NCBI GenBank assembly: GCA_036702865.1 | Contig: DATNQD010000085.1 | Span: 1 to 64,000 of the forward strand | Direction of reading: 5' to 3' | DNA length: 64,000 nucleotides | Source of the DNA: Trichocoleus sp. | Lineage (GTDB): Bacteria > Cyanobacteriota > Cyanobacteriia > Elainellales > Elainellaceae | Part shown: piece after piece, positions 45,604 through 55,323 of the stretch | Layout of the letters: the number at the start of each line of letters is the position of its first letter | How positions within the stretch are numbered: position 1 is the stretch's first letter | Position numbers and translations under genes: made by a program | The notes under the pieces: generated by a model | Databases searched by the model: none | What the model was told of the DNA's origin: nothing | Seen by the model: only the letters and a program-made list of their open reading frames with translations

Positions 45604-47652
45604 ATGTCTTCGCGTCAACTGCTTCTAGATCTAGCTCGACGCTATCCTGGTTTGATTTTTTTGAACATCATTCTAGGCTTTTCCGGCGCGTTGTTTAATG
45701 GAATCAGCACGGCTCTGATTATCCCCGTTTTACTCAATTTCTTGGGGCAGCCAATTCCTTTCAAAGGCACACCGCCAATGATTCAAAGCCTGCTTTCTCC
45801 GTTTCAGAACCAGGATGGTCAGGCTGAAATGATGCTGTTGACGGCTGCCATTTTGCTGCTGCTGCTGCTCAAAAATTTGGCAACTTACTGTAATGCGCTA
45901 GTTTCGGGAACTTTAAAGCGAACTCTCTCTAATGATTTGCGAGAGCAGGGCCTCCGCTTGCTGCTGGAAGTTGATATTGATTTCTATGTTAAAACTGGCA
46001 TTGGAGATATTATTAACCGCCTCAACAATGAGGTTGCAAGGGCAGCAGGGGCAATTAGTACGGTAACGCGATCGATCACGGTTATCATTACAACACTTGT
46101 TTTTATCGCACTATTAATTTCACTATCCTGGAAATTAACTATTATCTCGACCGTTCTATTATCAGTTGTTGCATTAGTCAATCAATATAGCATTAGCCGT
46201 TCTAAAGTTTTAGGCAAACAGCTTTCAGAAACTTCTAGAGCCTACTCTACCAGCGTGCTTGATTTGTTATCAGGAATGCGTCTGGTGCGAACAACTGCCA
46301 ACGAAGCCGCAGAATATGAACGAGTCAAACAGCTAATCCGCGATCGGGAGCAAGCCGAGTTTCGATCACAAGCAACTTCTGCACTCATTGATCCTATCAA
46401 TGAAATGACAGGCATCATCGCCTTGTTTATGATTGTTGTAATCGGACGATTTTTTTTAGAAGAGCAAGTTGCAGCTCTCTCAACGGTACTACTCACCTAT
46501 CTTTTTTTGCTGTTTCGTACTTTGCCGCTCATTGCTCAACTCAATAACGCTCGTAGTCAGTTTGCAAACATTTCTCCGAGTTTAGAGATTACTCGTGAGT
46601 TTCTACGACGTGACAACAAAACATTCATGAAAAGTGGCACAATTCCCTTTAAAGCTTTAGAAGAAGGAATCCACTTTAACCACATTTCTTTTGCTTATCC
46701 AGGTCAGAAGAAGCAGATTTTACAGGGTGTTGATCTCTATCTACCACGCAACACAACCCTGGCATTAGTAGGGTCATCTGGAGCAGGAAAATCAACGTTA
46801 GCTGACTTACTGCCGCGACTCTATGATCCAACTGCTGGCAAGATCACATTGGATGGAATTGATCTGCGCGAGTTAGATTTTCAGACACTACGTCGATCGA
46901 TGGGAATCGTCAGCCAAGATACATTTCTGTTCAACACAACTGTCCGAGAAAACATTGCTTATGGCTGTTCTCATGCAACCGATGAAGCTGTGATTGCAGC
47001 CGCCCAACAAGCAAATGCTTATGAGTTTATTGTGCAGTTGCCCCAGGGATTTGATACCCCGATTGGCGATCGAGGCGTCTTGCTATCCGGTGGACAGCGT
47101 CAGCGAATTGCGATTGCCAGAGCACTGCTACAAAACCCAGAAATTTTGATTTTAGATGAAGCAACCAGCGCCCTTGATACTGTGTCAGAACGGCTCGTTC
47201 AGCAGGCAATTGACCACTTAAGCCGCGATCGAACCACACTGGTGATTGCTCACCGTCTTTCAACCGTTCAAAAAGCAGATCAAATTGCTGTACTTGATCA
47301 AGGTAGGGTTGTTGAAGTTGGAACACATGATGAGCTTTTAGCAAAGCAAGGTTATTATGCTCATCTCTGTGAAATGCAGTTTACCGAAAAAGCTGAAATT
47401 CAGATGAATCGCCAGCAAATTGCTAAGCTTTCTCACGAACTCAGAACAATCCTAAACAGCCTTATTGGTTCACTGCGTTTATTGATTGATGAGATCTTAG
47501 ATAACGCAGAAGAACAGCAGGAATGTACGCAATCTGCTTACTACGCAGCCGTAAGCCTTGTTAAAAGTTTGGAAACATTAGAGCATTATTCAAAAAAACC
47601 TAATATTGAAGCTTTGAATGCTTCGCCGGTTCCACAAACAATCAGACAGTAA
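45604..47652 (+). CDS. ABC exporter (MsbA-type half transporter) with C-terminal H-box domain
   Basis: A 682-aa protein with six membrane helices (about residues 1-330). The ABC domain follows: Walker A GSSGAGKST, signature LSGGQRQRIAIA, Walker B ILILDEATSALD, H-loop IAHRLST. After a normal end (HDELLAKQGYYAHLCEMQFT) there is a ~75-aa extension. It contains KLSHELRTILNSLIGSLRLL, which looks like the HisKA dimerisation/phosphoacceptor box with His611, but there is no kinase ATP domain. The transporter probably exports a lipid-linked glycan or glycolipid made by the neighbours. The extension could be a phospho-relay or dimerisation tail. Confidence 0.85.
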   Translation: MSSRQLLLDLARRYPGLIFLNIILGFSGALFNGISTALIIPVLLNFLGQPIPFKGTPPMIQSLLSPFQNQDGQAEMMLLTAAILLLLLLKNLATYCNALVSGTLKRTLSNDLREQGLRLLLEVDIDFYVKTGIGDIINRLNNEVARAAGAISTVTRSITVIITTLVFIALLISLSWKLTIISTVLLSVVALVNQYSISRSKVLGKQLSETSRAYSTSVLDLLSGMRLVRTTANEAAEYERVKQLIRDREQAEFRSQATSALIDPINEMTGIIALFMIVVIGRFFLEEQVAALSTVLLTYLFLLFRTLPLIAQLNNARSQFANISPSLEITREFLRRDNKTFMKSGTIPFKALEEGIHFNHISFAYPGQKKQILQGVDLYLPRNTTLALVGSSGAGKSTLADLLPRLYDPTAGKITLDGIDLRELDFQTLRRSMGIVSQDTFLFNTTVRENIAYGCSHATDEAVIAAAQQANAYEFIVQLPQGFDTPIGDRGVLLSGGQRQRIAIARALLQNPEILILDEATSALDTVSERLVQQAIDHLSRDRTTLVIAHRLSTVQKADQIAVLDQGRVVEVGTHDELLAKQGYYAHLCEMQFTEKAEIQMNRQQIAKLSHELRTILNSLIGSLRLLIDEILDNAEEQQECTQSAYYAAVSLVKSLETLEHYSKKPNIEALNASPVPQTIRQ

Positions 47653-47670
47653 GATGAATGAGAAGAAATA

Positions 47671-48867
47671 GTGAAGATGATTAAGCATTATCTTTTTTTT
47701 ACTCGTAATGTTCTGCCGCAGCCGAGAGCTGATCTCGTGCAGGTCGCCAACTGTGCAAATGCTGCTGCAAATTTAGGGTATTCCACAGTTCTAACTTCTT
47801 TAAAGCAATCAACAAACTGGTGTAACCCGATCGATTGGGTTTCTCCGTTTCGTCCTCAACCTGCAGATGCAACGCTTGCTCAGTTTTACAATCTGCACAA
47901 AAAGCTTAAAGTAGCAGCTTTACCGATTCCTTGGACGATCGCTCGTACCAACAGTAAATGGACTCATCCAAGTACAATTGTTTCTAAATACTATTTTCCA
48001 ATTTACATTCGTCCTGTTACTTGCCTTATTCACACAAGAGACTGGAATTTTGTCAAGGCCGCGATTCAGAATGGTATTCCTGCGATCTACGAGCATCATC
48101 ATCACGAAGATAAATTTTTTGAGCCAGAAGTTGTTCAAAACCCGCTCTTTCAACTTGCTGTGACGGTTGCAGATACAGTACGAGAAACGATGGTTCAACA
48201 GGGAATGCCACCTGAAAAGGTCATTACTTTGCATAATGGATTCAACCAAACTTTTGCAGTCCGGCATCCCCAAGCAGCAACCGATTGGCGACAAAAATTG
48301 CTGAGAGAACAAGAATATCTGGCTGTTTACTCCGGTGGACTCAATGCTTTTAAGGGCGTCGATTTAATGATTCAAGCTGCAAAAAGCTTGCCGCAGGTTC
48401 AATTTGTGTTTGCTGGAGGGGATGCGGCTCAAGTTGCTTCCTATCGTCAGATGGCGATCGATCTGCAAGTGCAAAACGTTAAATTTCTGGGCTATGTACT
48501 GCACGATCAACTTGCCAGTTTGCTCCAGGCAGCAGATGTATTAGTACACCCCCATTGCACCGGAAAAGAAGCTTCCTTTACTTCACCGCTCAAGTTTTTT
48601 GACTACCTGGCATCTGGAACCCCGATCGTTGCAACCGAGATATCAGCTCTCCAGGAATTCAAAGCGGCTGAAGTTGTGGCAGGCTGGTGTGAACCTGACC
48701 AACCCCTACCGCTTGCGGAGGCAATCCAACGAGTCTTGGTCACTCATGCCCGAAAGCCTGACGGCTACCGCAACAGCATTGATTTTGTACAACAATTTTC
48801 CTGGGAAAATCGGATTAAAGCAATTTTGAGCCATGTTGATCAAGCCTGGCAACCTGTTTTAACCTGA
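47671..48867 (+). CDS. Glycosyltransferase family 4-type
   Basis: About 398 aa from GTG 47671 (ATG 47677 is an equally good start, MIKHYLFFTRN). GT-B motifs: LAVYSGGLNAFKGVDLMIQA, VQFVFAGGDAAQV, LLQAADVLVHPHCTGKEASF, then LKFFDYLASGTPIVATEI with the donor-binding Glu region. It closes the glycan cluster. The convergent 929-aa gene ends two bases downstream. Confidence 0.82.
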   Translation: MKMIKHYLFFTRNVLPQPRADLVQVANCANAAANLGYSTVLTSLKQSTNWCNPIDWVSPFRPQPADATLAQFYNLHKKLKVAALPIPWTIARTNSKWTHPSTIVSKYYFPIYIRPVTCLIHTRDWNFVKAAIQNGIPAIYEHHHHEDKFFEPEVVQNPLFQLAVTVADTVRETMVQQGMPPEKVITLHNGFNQTFAVRHPQAATDWRQKLLREQEYLAVYSGGLNAFKGVDLMIQAAKSLPQVQFVFAGGDAAQVASYRQMAIDLQVQNVKFLGYVLHDQLASLLQAADVLVHPHCTGKEASFTSPLKFFDYLASGTPIVATEISALQEFKAAEVVAGWCEPDQPLPLAEAIQRVLVTHARKPDGYRNSIDFVQQFSWENRIKAILSHVDQAWQPVLT

Positions 48868-48869
48868 AG

Positions 48870-51659
48870 CTACTGCTGTACATAGCCAGAAACATCTGGC
48901 GCATAAGTACCAAACTTTGAGCCATCTGCGTTATAAAGCTCGATCGGCACTTGAGCTTGTTCACTAATGGCAGCTAACGATCGAAGCAGTTCATCCACTT
49001 GGTTCACCGTTGCCGGAGGGGCGCTAACCGTACCGCTTTGAGAGGACGTAATCGTGCGCTCAGCAAGGCGATCGTAGGTGCGAGTAATTTGGACTCGAAT
49101 GGCTTGAGGCGTGAAGGTGTAGGTACAAATTTCAGGATTGCCTCTACAGGTGCGATCGAGTTGTGCTTTTTGCGATTGCATTGCTCCATATCGTGTCCGG
49201 TTCGTTTCTGCCTGGTTCAGTGCCGTTGTATAAGCGCTCACAAGCGTCTGCGCCTGATTGGAATAGGCTGTGTTCGTAGGAATCTGCTGAATTTTTGTTA
49301 AAGCATTTTGCCAGACTGAGGCTGCCTGCTCCCACTGATTCTGTTCCTCTAAATTGCGTGCTTGGTCTGCAAATTGAACCGCTTGATTATAGGCACTCAC
49401 TGCGATCGACTCTTGCGATTGTTTTTGCTCTGCTTCGTTAAGCTTGGGTTGATAAAGTGCTAAAAGCTGCTGTGCCTCTCCAGATGCCATCGTGCCTTGT
49501 GGAATTTGCTGCAGTAATTTAATTGCCGCGCTCCAGGTCGCATATACCTGCTGCCATGCTTCTGCTGAATTGGCAATTCCTGCCCTGGCTTCCGCAACTT
49601 GAGCCGTCTTTCGAGCCACATTTACTCGATCTTGAGCATTTTGCTCTGCAATAACCCGATCGTTAATTCCAGCCAAATTCGCTTCATATTCTTGCAATTT
49701 TCGCTGCGCCAAACCATACATTGGACTATCAACCGCAACTTTCTGCATTTGAGCAATTGCATCCCGCCATAACCACTGCACCTCACGCCACTGCTGGAGT
49801 GGATGCGGCGGATTTTGGCTCTTTAGGGCAGCTTTATTTGCCTGTCGCAAGGCTTTTACAGCTTGTTCCACCAGTTTCGCCTGATTCTCGTAGGTCATCA
49901 TTAACCCTTGAGCTGTTTCATAATGGGACGACCAAGGTGGAATGGTGCTCAACATATCGCTGGCTTGTGTGAGTTGCTCATATGCATCCACAACTTCGAG
50001 CGCAGAATTTGTATTTTGAATTTTGTCGATCGCCGCTGTACTACTTTGCTGTGCCTGTTCGAGCGGTTTGCATACTCCAATAACGCAAGGACGACTCAAC
50101 ATATATATGCCACTACCGACTGCAAATACTCCTACAACAGCAAAAAAGATGATTGCAGAAGGCGAAAGCTGTTTCCCAAAACGGGATTTGGCAGAAGTTG
50201 ATGGTTCTATAAAAGCGACTTGGTCTGAATGAGAGGCAGCCGATCGGGGCGAGGAGACAACCAGAGCGATTTGTTCAACAGGAGTTTTTGTCTCCAAAAC
50301 TGATTCATCAACAGCCTCAAGAGGTGGCTCTATTTCTAGGGGGAATACGACTGCTTCAGATGGTTCGATCGCATCCGGTAATTCAGGCTCTATTTGTTCA
50401 GGCTCTCGCTCAGTTATTGGCTCCGACAATGTATAGAGTTCAGTTTCTACTGGCACATCTAACAATGAATCTGGCACTGCATCTTCGGGTTCAGCTTCAG
50501 GCAAAGAGACTACTTCAGCCGCAGCAATGGGTGGCACTAAAGGTTCGATCGGGGCTGATACATTTACCTCATGAAAGCCAGGTTCGATCGCCTCAAGTTC
50601 TGAAATTTCCGCTGCTGTAACGGGAGTTCCCAGTTGCCCATGCTTAACAAAAGCATCTGAAGTCTCTCCAGCCTCTACGTCAAGTGGCGATATTTCATCC
50701 TGTATTTCTTCATCTGCAATATCTAAAGAAGATTCCAGATCTGGTGCTAAGGCTGATTCTCGATCGGCTTCATTAGCAGTGAAATTTACTACCGTCTCTT
50801 TTGTACTATCAACAAGCTCAAATGTTTCGTCAACTTGCTTCTGAGTTGTTTGATTCTGTGCCTCATATAAACCTAAATCACCGTGTTCTAATTGCTCAAT
50901 CGTTATTCCTGGCCTATCTAAATGAGATGAATAGTTTAATGAATTTTTCTGTAAAGCTGGTGTATCCTGAACATCAACAAAAGAATCAATTTCTATTGGC
51001 GCTGAAGTATAATCAGTCTCTTCTTCTGATTCGATTATTACGTTCTCTGTTTCGTCAACTTCTTCGTTAATTGATAGATCTGAAACTTTATCTTGAGATT
51101 CTTCTTTTAAGTAAGAAGCTTGTGATCGATCGATTTCAGGTTCAATGACAGGCATCTCTGCTGGAGCAAAGAGTGATGGGGATGGTTCTAGAGCCGTATC
51201 TTGAATAGAACTAAAGCTATCTTCCTTCAGGTGAGGGGGTGTAAAGTCGAGGGTGAAATTGTGAGATTGATAAGGCTGATTGTGTCCGGCAATGCGAATA
51301 TATGTCCGGAAAACCAGCGACATCAAATGAGCCTGTACAACTTGTGGAAACTGGCGTTGAATCAACTCAGGCGTATTTTCTCGAACTACTGCTTCGATCG
51401 CCAGTAACAGATGTTGTACATCCGGCTCTACATGGAGTAAGTGCTCGACCAGAATAAGCAGGGTTCCCTGATTCGTTGCACAGCGTACTTGACACTGCTG
51501 CGGAATAACCTGCAATTCCAGTAAATCCTGCAACTGTTGAGCCAACGTTTCTAGCTGTTCTACCTGGAGAACAAACCCATCCACTTTTGCTGGTATTAAA
51601 TCTTGACGCTCCTCTTTTCGACGATTTTCTTTTCGATTAAAGAAGGGATACCTAAGCAT
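48870..51659 (-). CDS. Large membrane-anchored protein of unknown function, 929 aa
   Basis: Four parts are visible. Residues 1-165 form a globular cytoplasmic domain (QLETLAQQLQDLLELQVIPQ, then LLILVEHLLHVEPDVQHLLL). About 300 residues follow that are highly acidic and disordered (Glu/Pro/Asp-rich, LEAIEPGFHEVNVSAPIEPL). Then comes one transmembrane helix (AIIFFAVVGVFAVGSGIYML), followed by ~380 residues of repeated alpha-helical hairpins with Trp/Gln/Ala-rich motifs (AEAWQQVYATWSAAIKLLQQ, NQWEQAASVWQNALTKIQQI) like TPR/SEL-type repeats in the periplasm. No function can be given. The repeats suggest a periplasmic scaffold. Confidence 0.75.
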   Translation of the reverse strand: MLRYPFFNRKENRRKEERQDLIPAKVDGFVLQVEQLETLAQQLQDLLELQVIPQQCQVRCATNQGTLLILVEHLLHVEPDVQHLLLAIEAVVRENTPELIQRQFPQVVQAHLMSLVFRTYIRIAGHNQPYQSHNFTLDFTPPHLKEDSFSSIQDTALEPSPSLFAPAEMPVIEPEIDRSQASYLKEESQDKVSDLSINEEVDETENVIIESEEETDYTSAPIEIDSFVDVQDTPALQKNSLNYSSHLDRPGITIEQLEHGDLGLYEAQNQTTQKQVDETFELVDSTKETVVNFTANEADRESALAPDLESSLDIADEEIQDEISPLDVEAGETSDAFVKHGQLGTPVTAAEISELEAIEPGFHEVNVSAPIEPLVPPIAAAEVVSLPEAEPEDAVPDSLLDVPVETELYTLSEPITEREPEQIEPELPDAIEPSEAVVFPLEIEPPLEAVDESVLETKTPVEQIALVVSSPRSAASHSDQVAFIEPSTSAKSRFGKQLSPSAIIFFAVVGVFAVGSGIYMLSRPCVIGVCKPLEQAQQSSTAAIDKIQNTNSALEVVDAYEQLTQASDMLSTIPPWSSHYETAQGLMMTYENQAKLVEQAVKALRQANKAALKSQNPPHPLQQWREVQWLWRDAIAQMQKVAVDSPMYGLAQRKLQEYEANLAGINDRVIAEQNAQDRVNVARKTAQVAEARAGIANSAEAWQQVYATWSAAIKLLQQIPQGTMASGEAQQLLALYQPKLNEAEQKQSQESIAVSAYNQAVQFADQARNLEEQNQWEQAASVWQNALTKIQQIPTNTAYSNQAQTLVSAYTTALNQAETNRTRYGAMQSQKAQLDRTCRGNPEICTYTFTPQAIRVQITRTYDRLAERTITSSQSGTVSAPPATVNQVDELLRSLAAISEQAQVPIELYNADGSKFGTYAPDVSGYVQQ

Positions 51660-51869
51660 AGTGGTTCTGCCCGAGCGATCGCAGTTATGCGCTAATTATC
51701 CATACTAGTATGGCTTGCAGATCCAGAAAGGGATAGAGGGAGGGGTAGGATAGCTCGACAGTTAATGCTGCTGCCGTAGAATTTTATTTTAAATATCTAT
51801 CTTTCCTGATACCCCCTTGCCACAGTCCCTTCTTCTATCGCTACAATAAGAGCAGGTTCTACTGCAACG

Positions 51870-51897
51870 TTGGTGACTGCCAATAATGTTTTATGAT
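51870..51897 (+). promoter_or_regulatory. Promoter of the probable 6S RNA
   Basis: A -35-like TTGGTG (51870-51875) and -10 TATGAT (51892-51897) are 16 bases apart. They place the start a few bases into the RNA, where the closing stem begins. Confidence 0.5.
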
Positions 51898-52076
51898 CTA
51901 TGCTGCTTCAATAAGGGAACCGAAAAGCTTCAGTGGCAGTAGACCGGGCATGTACCCGGAAACTTTAAACTAAGCGAATGGTACCCACCTGGTTTTACAC
52001 CAGGTCAAAAACTGAGGTAAGACGGCGTTGCGGGGAACTCCCATCAGATTTCAAATCCCTTGTCTGTATAGATGAG
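51898..52076 (+). ncRNA. ssrS: Probable 6S RNA
   Basis: About 180 nt with the architecture of 6S RNA, the global RNA polymerase-sigma70 inhibitor. The ends pair (CTAT.., AATAAGGGA with TCCCTTGT and TATAG). A largely unpaired central bubble is flanked by GACGGCGTTGCGGGG. The middle holds two stable hairpins, ACCGGGCATGTACCCGG and ACCTGGTTTTACACCAGGT. The segment GGTACCCACCTGG and the 3' ACGGCGTTGC block resemble cyanobacterial 6S RNAs as I remember them. It lies between divergent protein genes with its own promoter, and a terminator hairpin overlaps its 3' end. Not verified with a covariance model. Confidence 0.62.
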
Positions 52077-52084
52077 GGATTTTT
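52053..52084 (+). terminator. Intrinsic terminator at the 6S RNA 3' end
   Basis: The perfect 8-bp inverted repeat AAATCCCT (52053-52060) / AGGGATTT (52075-52082) runs into a T-stretch. Its left arm is also used in the 6S closing stem, so the two structures are alternative. Confidence 0.55.
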
Positions 52085-52171
52085 GCATTCAAGCTTTTCT
52101 AACATCCCGTTCCTTCTTGGCAGTCTGCCTACTCACTTGAGGAATATTGCGCTATACTAAGCGTAGTCGTT

Positions 52172-53569
52172 ATGAGTTCATCTAGACCTATGACAAACCC
52201 AACGGTAGAAAACGTTGTCATTATTGGCTCTGGGCCGGCGGGATATACAGCAGCAATTTATGCAGCACGCGCCAACTTGAAACCCTTTATGTTTGAAGGC
52301 TATCAAGCAGGAGGGCTACCGGGTGGGCAATTGATGACCACGACCGAAGTCGAAAACTTTCCTGGCTTTCCAGAAGGGATTACGGGTCCTCAGCTAATGG
52401 ACCGGATGAAGGCGCAGGCAATTCGTTGGGGCGCAGAACTTGTTACAGAAGACGTGACTCATGTGGATTTCAGCCAGCGTCCTTTTGTCATCCGTTCTGA
52501 GGAGCGAGAAGTACAGGCACATAGCGTCATTATTGCCACAGGAGCCACCGCAAGGCGACTTGGTCTGCCTGATGAGCATCAATTTTGGAGCCGAGGCATT
52601 TCCGCCTGTGCTATTTGTGATGGGGCAACGCCCATTTTCCGCAGTGCAGAACTGGCAGTCATTGGTGGTGGAGACTCAGCCGCAGAAGAAGCAGTCTACC
52701 TGACCAAATATGGCTCTCACGTGCATCTGCTGGTACGCGGTGAAAGAATGCGCGCCAGTAAAGCCATGCAGGATCGGGTGCTAAGTAACCCAAAGATTAC
52801 CGTTCACTGGAATACGCAGGCGATCGGTGTTTTCGGGAACGAGAAGCACATGGAAGGCGTGAAGATTCAGAATATCCAGACGGGCGAAGAGAGCAAGCTA
52901 GAGGTCAAAGGGTTGTTCTATGCGATCGGTCATACGCCGAACACTTCTCTATTTAAAGGACAGATAGACCTGGATGACGTCGGTTATATTGTCACGGGCA
53001 ACGGCGTAGAAACTAACATTGAAGGAGTCTATGCGGCGGGAGACGTGCAGGATCACGAATATCGTCAGGCAATTACGGCTGCCGGAACTGGATGTATGGC
53101 GGCAATGCTGGCAGAGCGCTGGCTCTCAGTCAATGGTTTAGCCCAAGAGTTTCATCAAGCTGAGGAAGCCGAAAAACCGACTGAAGGCACACCTCACAAG
53201 ACCGAAGCAGAACAAGAAGCTGAGTTTGACATTAATCGGACGCATCATGAAGGTGGCTTTGCCCTGCGGAAGCTCTATCACGACAGCGATCGATTGATTA
53301 TGGTGAAATATGCTTCGCCGACTTGCGGCCCCTGCCATACGCTGAAGCCAATCCTCGCGAAAATTGTGGATGAGTTTGAGGGCAAAATCCACTATGTCGA
53401 AATTGACATTGAGCAAGACCCCAAAATTGCTGAATCTGCTGGCGTTGTTGGTACGCCCACCATCCAATTCTTTAAAGACAAAGACCTGGTTGGCGAAATG
53501 AAAGGCGTGAAGCCCAAGAGCCAATATCGTGAAACGATCCAGAAGCATTTGGGAGCTGTCTTAGTCTAG
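52172..53569 (+). CDS. trxB: NADPH thioredoxin reductase C (reductase-thioredoxin fusion)
   Basis: A 465-aa NTRC-type fusion. The flavoprotein part has FAD motif [20 protein letters not shown], the redox cysteines in ACAICDG and NADPH motif [13 protein letters not shown] linker (~315-355) leads to a thioredoxin domain with CGPC ([16 protein letters not shown]) and [10 protein letters not shown] with its cis-Pro. In cyanobacteria and plastids this fusion supplies electrons to 2-Cys peroxiredoxin. The start at 52172 ([20 protein letters not shown]) is preferred; an internal Met is at residue 7. It lies downstream of the 6S RNA. Confidence 0.95.
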   Translation: MSSSRPMTNPTVENVVIIGSGPAGYTAAIYAARANLKPFMFEGYQAGGLPGGQLMTTTEVENFPGFPEGITGPQLMDRMKAQAIRWGAELVTEDVTHVDFSQRPFVIRSEEREVQAHSVIIATGATARRLGLPDEHQFWSRGISACAICDGATPIFRSAELAVIGGGDSAAEEAVYLTKYGSHVHLLVRGERMRASKAMQDRVLSNPKITVHWNTQAIGVFGNEKHMEGVKIQNIQTGEESKLEVKGLFYAIGHTPNTSLFKGQIDLDDVGYIVTGNGVETNIEGVYAAGDVQDHEYRQAITAAGTGCMAAMLAERWLSVNGLAQEFHQAEEAEKPTEGTPHKTEAEQEAEFDINRTHHEGGFALRKLYHDSDRLIMVKYASPTCGPCHTLKPILAKIVDEFEGKIHYVEIDIEQDPKIAESAGVVGTPTIQFFKDKDLVGEMKGVKPKSQYRETIQKHLGAVLV

Positions 53570-53641
53570 AGTTTTCGCCCAAAACAACTGAGGAGGGAGC
53601 GGGGATTAGAATATCTCTAGCTCCTTTCTTGCGCGTGACTC

Positions 53642-54319
53642 ATGCTCTTGCTTCAGTTCAGCACCTCCCACTATTGCCGCAAAGCGCGGTTAGCGTTGGG
53701 CTATAAACAAATTCCTTATCAGGTCGAAAACCTATCGCCTGGATTCCATGCCCTGAAGTTGAAGCCGCTTACAGGCACAACCACTGTTCCGGTTCTGATT
53801 CCACAACCAGGGCAACTAGAGGCGATCGGGGATTCCACGCGAATTTTTCACTTTCTCGAAACCTATCAGCCTGAGCCTCCTCTCTCTTTGCCTGATCCAA
53901 CGCTAAACGCAGAAGTTTGGGCGTTAGAAGACTGGCTGGACGAAAGCATTGGGGTTGCAACACGCTTTATTTATTACGATTTCCGGGCCGGAGCAGGGAA
54001 GCAAATTGATCCTTCCATTTCTAGTCAGGTTCTGATCCGAGTAGTGCGCTGGCAATATGGCATTACTTCGGCAAGAGTTGAACTGGCGATCGAGCGGCTG
54101 AAAACGGCATTAGTCCTTTTGAAACAGCGGTGGGAGCAGGGATATTTGGTTGGCGATCGATTGACTGCCGCAGATCTGGCTGCTGCTGCTTTGCTCAGCC
54201 CGCTGGCTCTGATTCCAAGCTACCGCGAAACTCATGCATGGCTTTTCGATCGAATTGCTGAGATTCATCGTACCTGCGGCGAGCCTTTACCACCCAGATT
54301 GGGGGAGGAGGAATCCTAG
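53642..54319 (+). CDS. Glutathione S-transferase family protein
   Basis: A 225-aa two-domain protein. The N-terminal thioredoxin-like half starts MLLLQFSTSHYCRKARLALG and has the cis-Pro segment TGTTTVPVLI and DSTRIFHFLE for glutathione binding. The C-terminal half is all-helical with LVGDRLTAADLAAAALLSPL, the N-capping box of GSTs. It may detoxify electrophiles or act in redox repair. It is 72 bases after NTRC, possibly in the same transcription unit. Confidence 0.85.
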   Translation: MLLLQFSTSHYCRKARLALGYKQIPYQVENLSPGFHALKLKPLTGTTTVPVLIPQPGQLEAIGDSTRIFHFLETYQPEPPLSLPDPTLNAEVWALEDWLDESIGVATRFIYYDFRAGAGKQIDPSISSQVLIRVVRWQYGITSARVELAIERLKTALVLLKQRWEQGYLVGDRLTAADLAAAALLSPLALIPSYRETHAWLFDRIAEIHRTCGEPLPPRLGEEES

Positions 54320-54406
54320 GAATCCCGTGGTCAGGAATGAATAGCAGAGATTCGGAAAAATGAGAGCAAGGCGGCAATGTCTATCAGCGTTGCGATCGTT
54401 TCTATA

Positions 54407-54751
54407 ATGAATGGAGATTTTGCTGTTGCTATGCTCATGCAATTCTTTTTCCGTCTCGGTTTCATCACCTTGCTTCTGTGCAGCAGTTCTTTGGCTGTGA
54501 TGGCACCTGTCCTCGCTTTACCGCCACCAGAAGATACACCGGAAGAGGTGCTGCGAACTCAAATTATTTTGGAAGCCCGATCGCCTATTAACGGCGAACC
54601 CATGTCTGCAAGAGAATATGCAGAACTTGAGGCTCGTTTAGAAGCAGAACGGCGCAATGTGGCGATCGTTCCTCCGAATGCCAGAAATATCATTAATCAG
54701 TTAAGGCTGCGCCGCACAATCCGAACCTTCTTTCCTTTTCTATTACGCTAG
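54407..54751 (+). CDS. Small exported protein of unknown function
   Basis: The product has a signal peptide (QFFFRLGFITLLLCSSSLAV, cleavage after VLA) and a short polar mature part (PPPEDTPEEVLRTQIILEAR, then AREYAELEARLEAERRN). It ends in an Arg/Phe-rich tail (FFPFLLR). The start is uncertain: ATG 54407 is used, but ATG 54431 or 54437 would give a cleaner signal peptide. The gene overlaps the convergent 153-aa gene by four bases at the 3' ends. No family was recognised. Confidence 0.6.
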   Translation: MNGDFAVAMLMQFFFRLGFITLLLCSSSLAVMAPVLALPPPEDTPEEVLRTQIILEARSPINGEPMSAREYAELEARLEAERRNVAIVPPNARNIINQLRLRRTIRTFFPFLLR

Positions 54752-55209
54752 TAGCACCCGAAAGCAGAGACAGTATAGGGTTTGCCAAGTGCCTGCAAGC
54801 CACCGACCTGCACATTCATTTGATAGGGCGTTGCCCCTGCGCGCCCAGCTCCCTGAACCTGGAGGGGATTGCGTTCTGTCAGAGCGACTGTTTCGTTAAA
54901 AATTTGATCTGCGGTGTCGTTGTTGTACTTGAGAAACACCTGCACATCATACTCTCCTCCATTTGGAGAGATGACGCGAGCAATGTAACGGGTAAAATTC
55001 TGGCGACTGGGCACAACAAAATCAGTATTCCAATTACTACGAGTTACACCAGTGCTGGGCGGCGAGACAGTCTTGCTCACTTCGGTGCTATTTCCTCCCA
55101 CAACTGCTAAAGGAGTACAGCTTTGAGCGCTGGCAGGTGTACTGGTAAAAAATAGGCTATTGAGCGTTCCAATTGTGCCGATCGCAGCAAGCATTCCTAG
55201 CCGTTTCAT
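54748..55209 (-). CDS. Secreted protein of unknown function, 153 aa
   Basis: A signal peptide (MKRLGMLAAIGTIGTLNSLF, cleavage near ASA) is followed by a Cys-containing beta-rich domain. It has SCTPLAVVGGNSTEVSKTVS and repeated Asn/Gly/Thr segments and ends SAFGCY, so a disulphide between the first and last Cys is likely. The fold is unknown. Probably periplasmic or cell-surface. Confidence 0.65.
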   Translation of the reverse strand: MKRLGMLAAIGTIGTLNSLFFTSTPASAQSCTPLAVVGGNSTEVSKTVSPPSTGVTRSNWNTDFVVPSRQNFTRYIARVISPNGGEYDVQVFLKYNNDTADQIFNETVALTERNPLQVQGAGRAGATPYQMNVQVGGLQALGKPYTVSAFGCY

Positions 55210-55323
55210 CAGAAGTTACCTCAGTTGAAAACGCTTTATTTTTTAGTGTCGCAAAGCATTCTCAGCCTCACCTCATGACTCAGGCTGATGTCAATGGTGT
55301 CAATCTATCCCTAGGGAGAGAGA

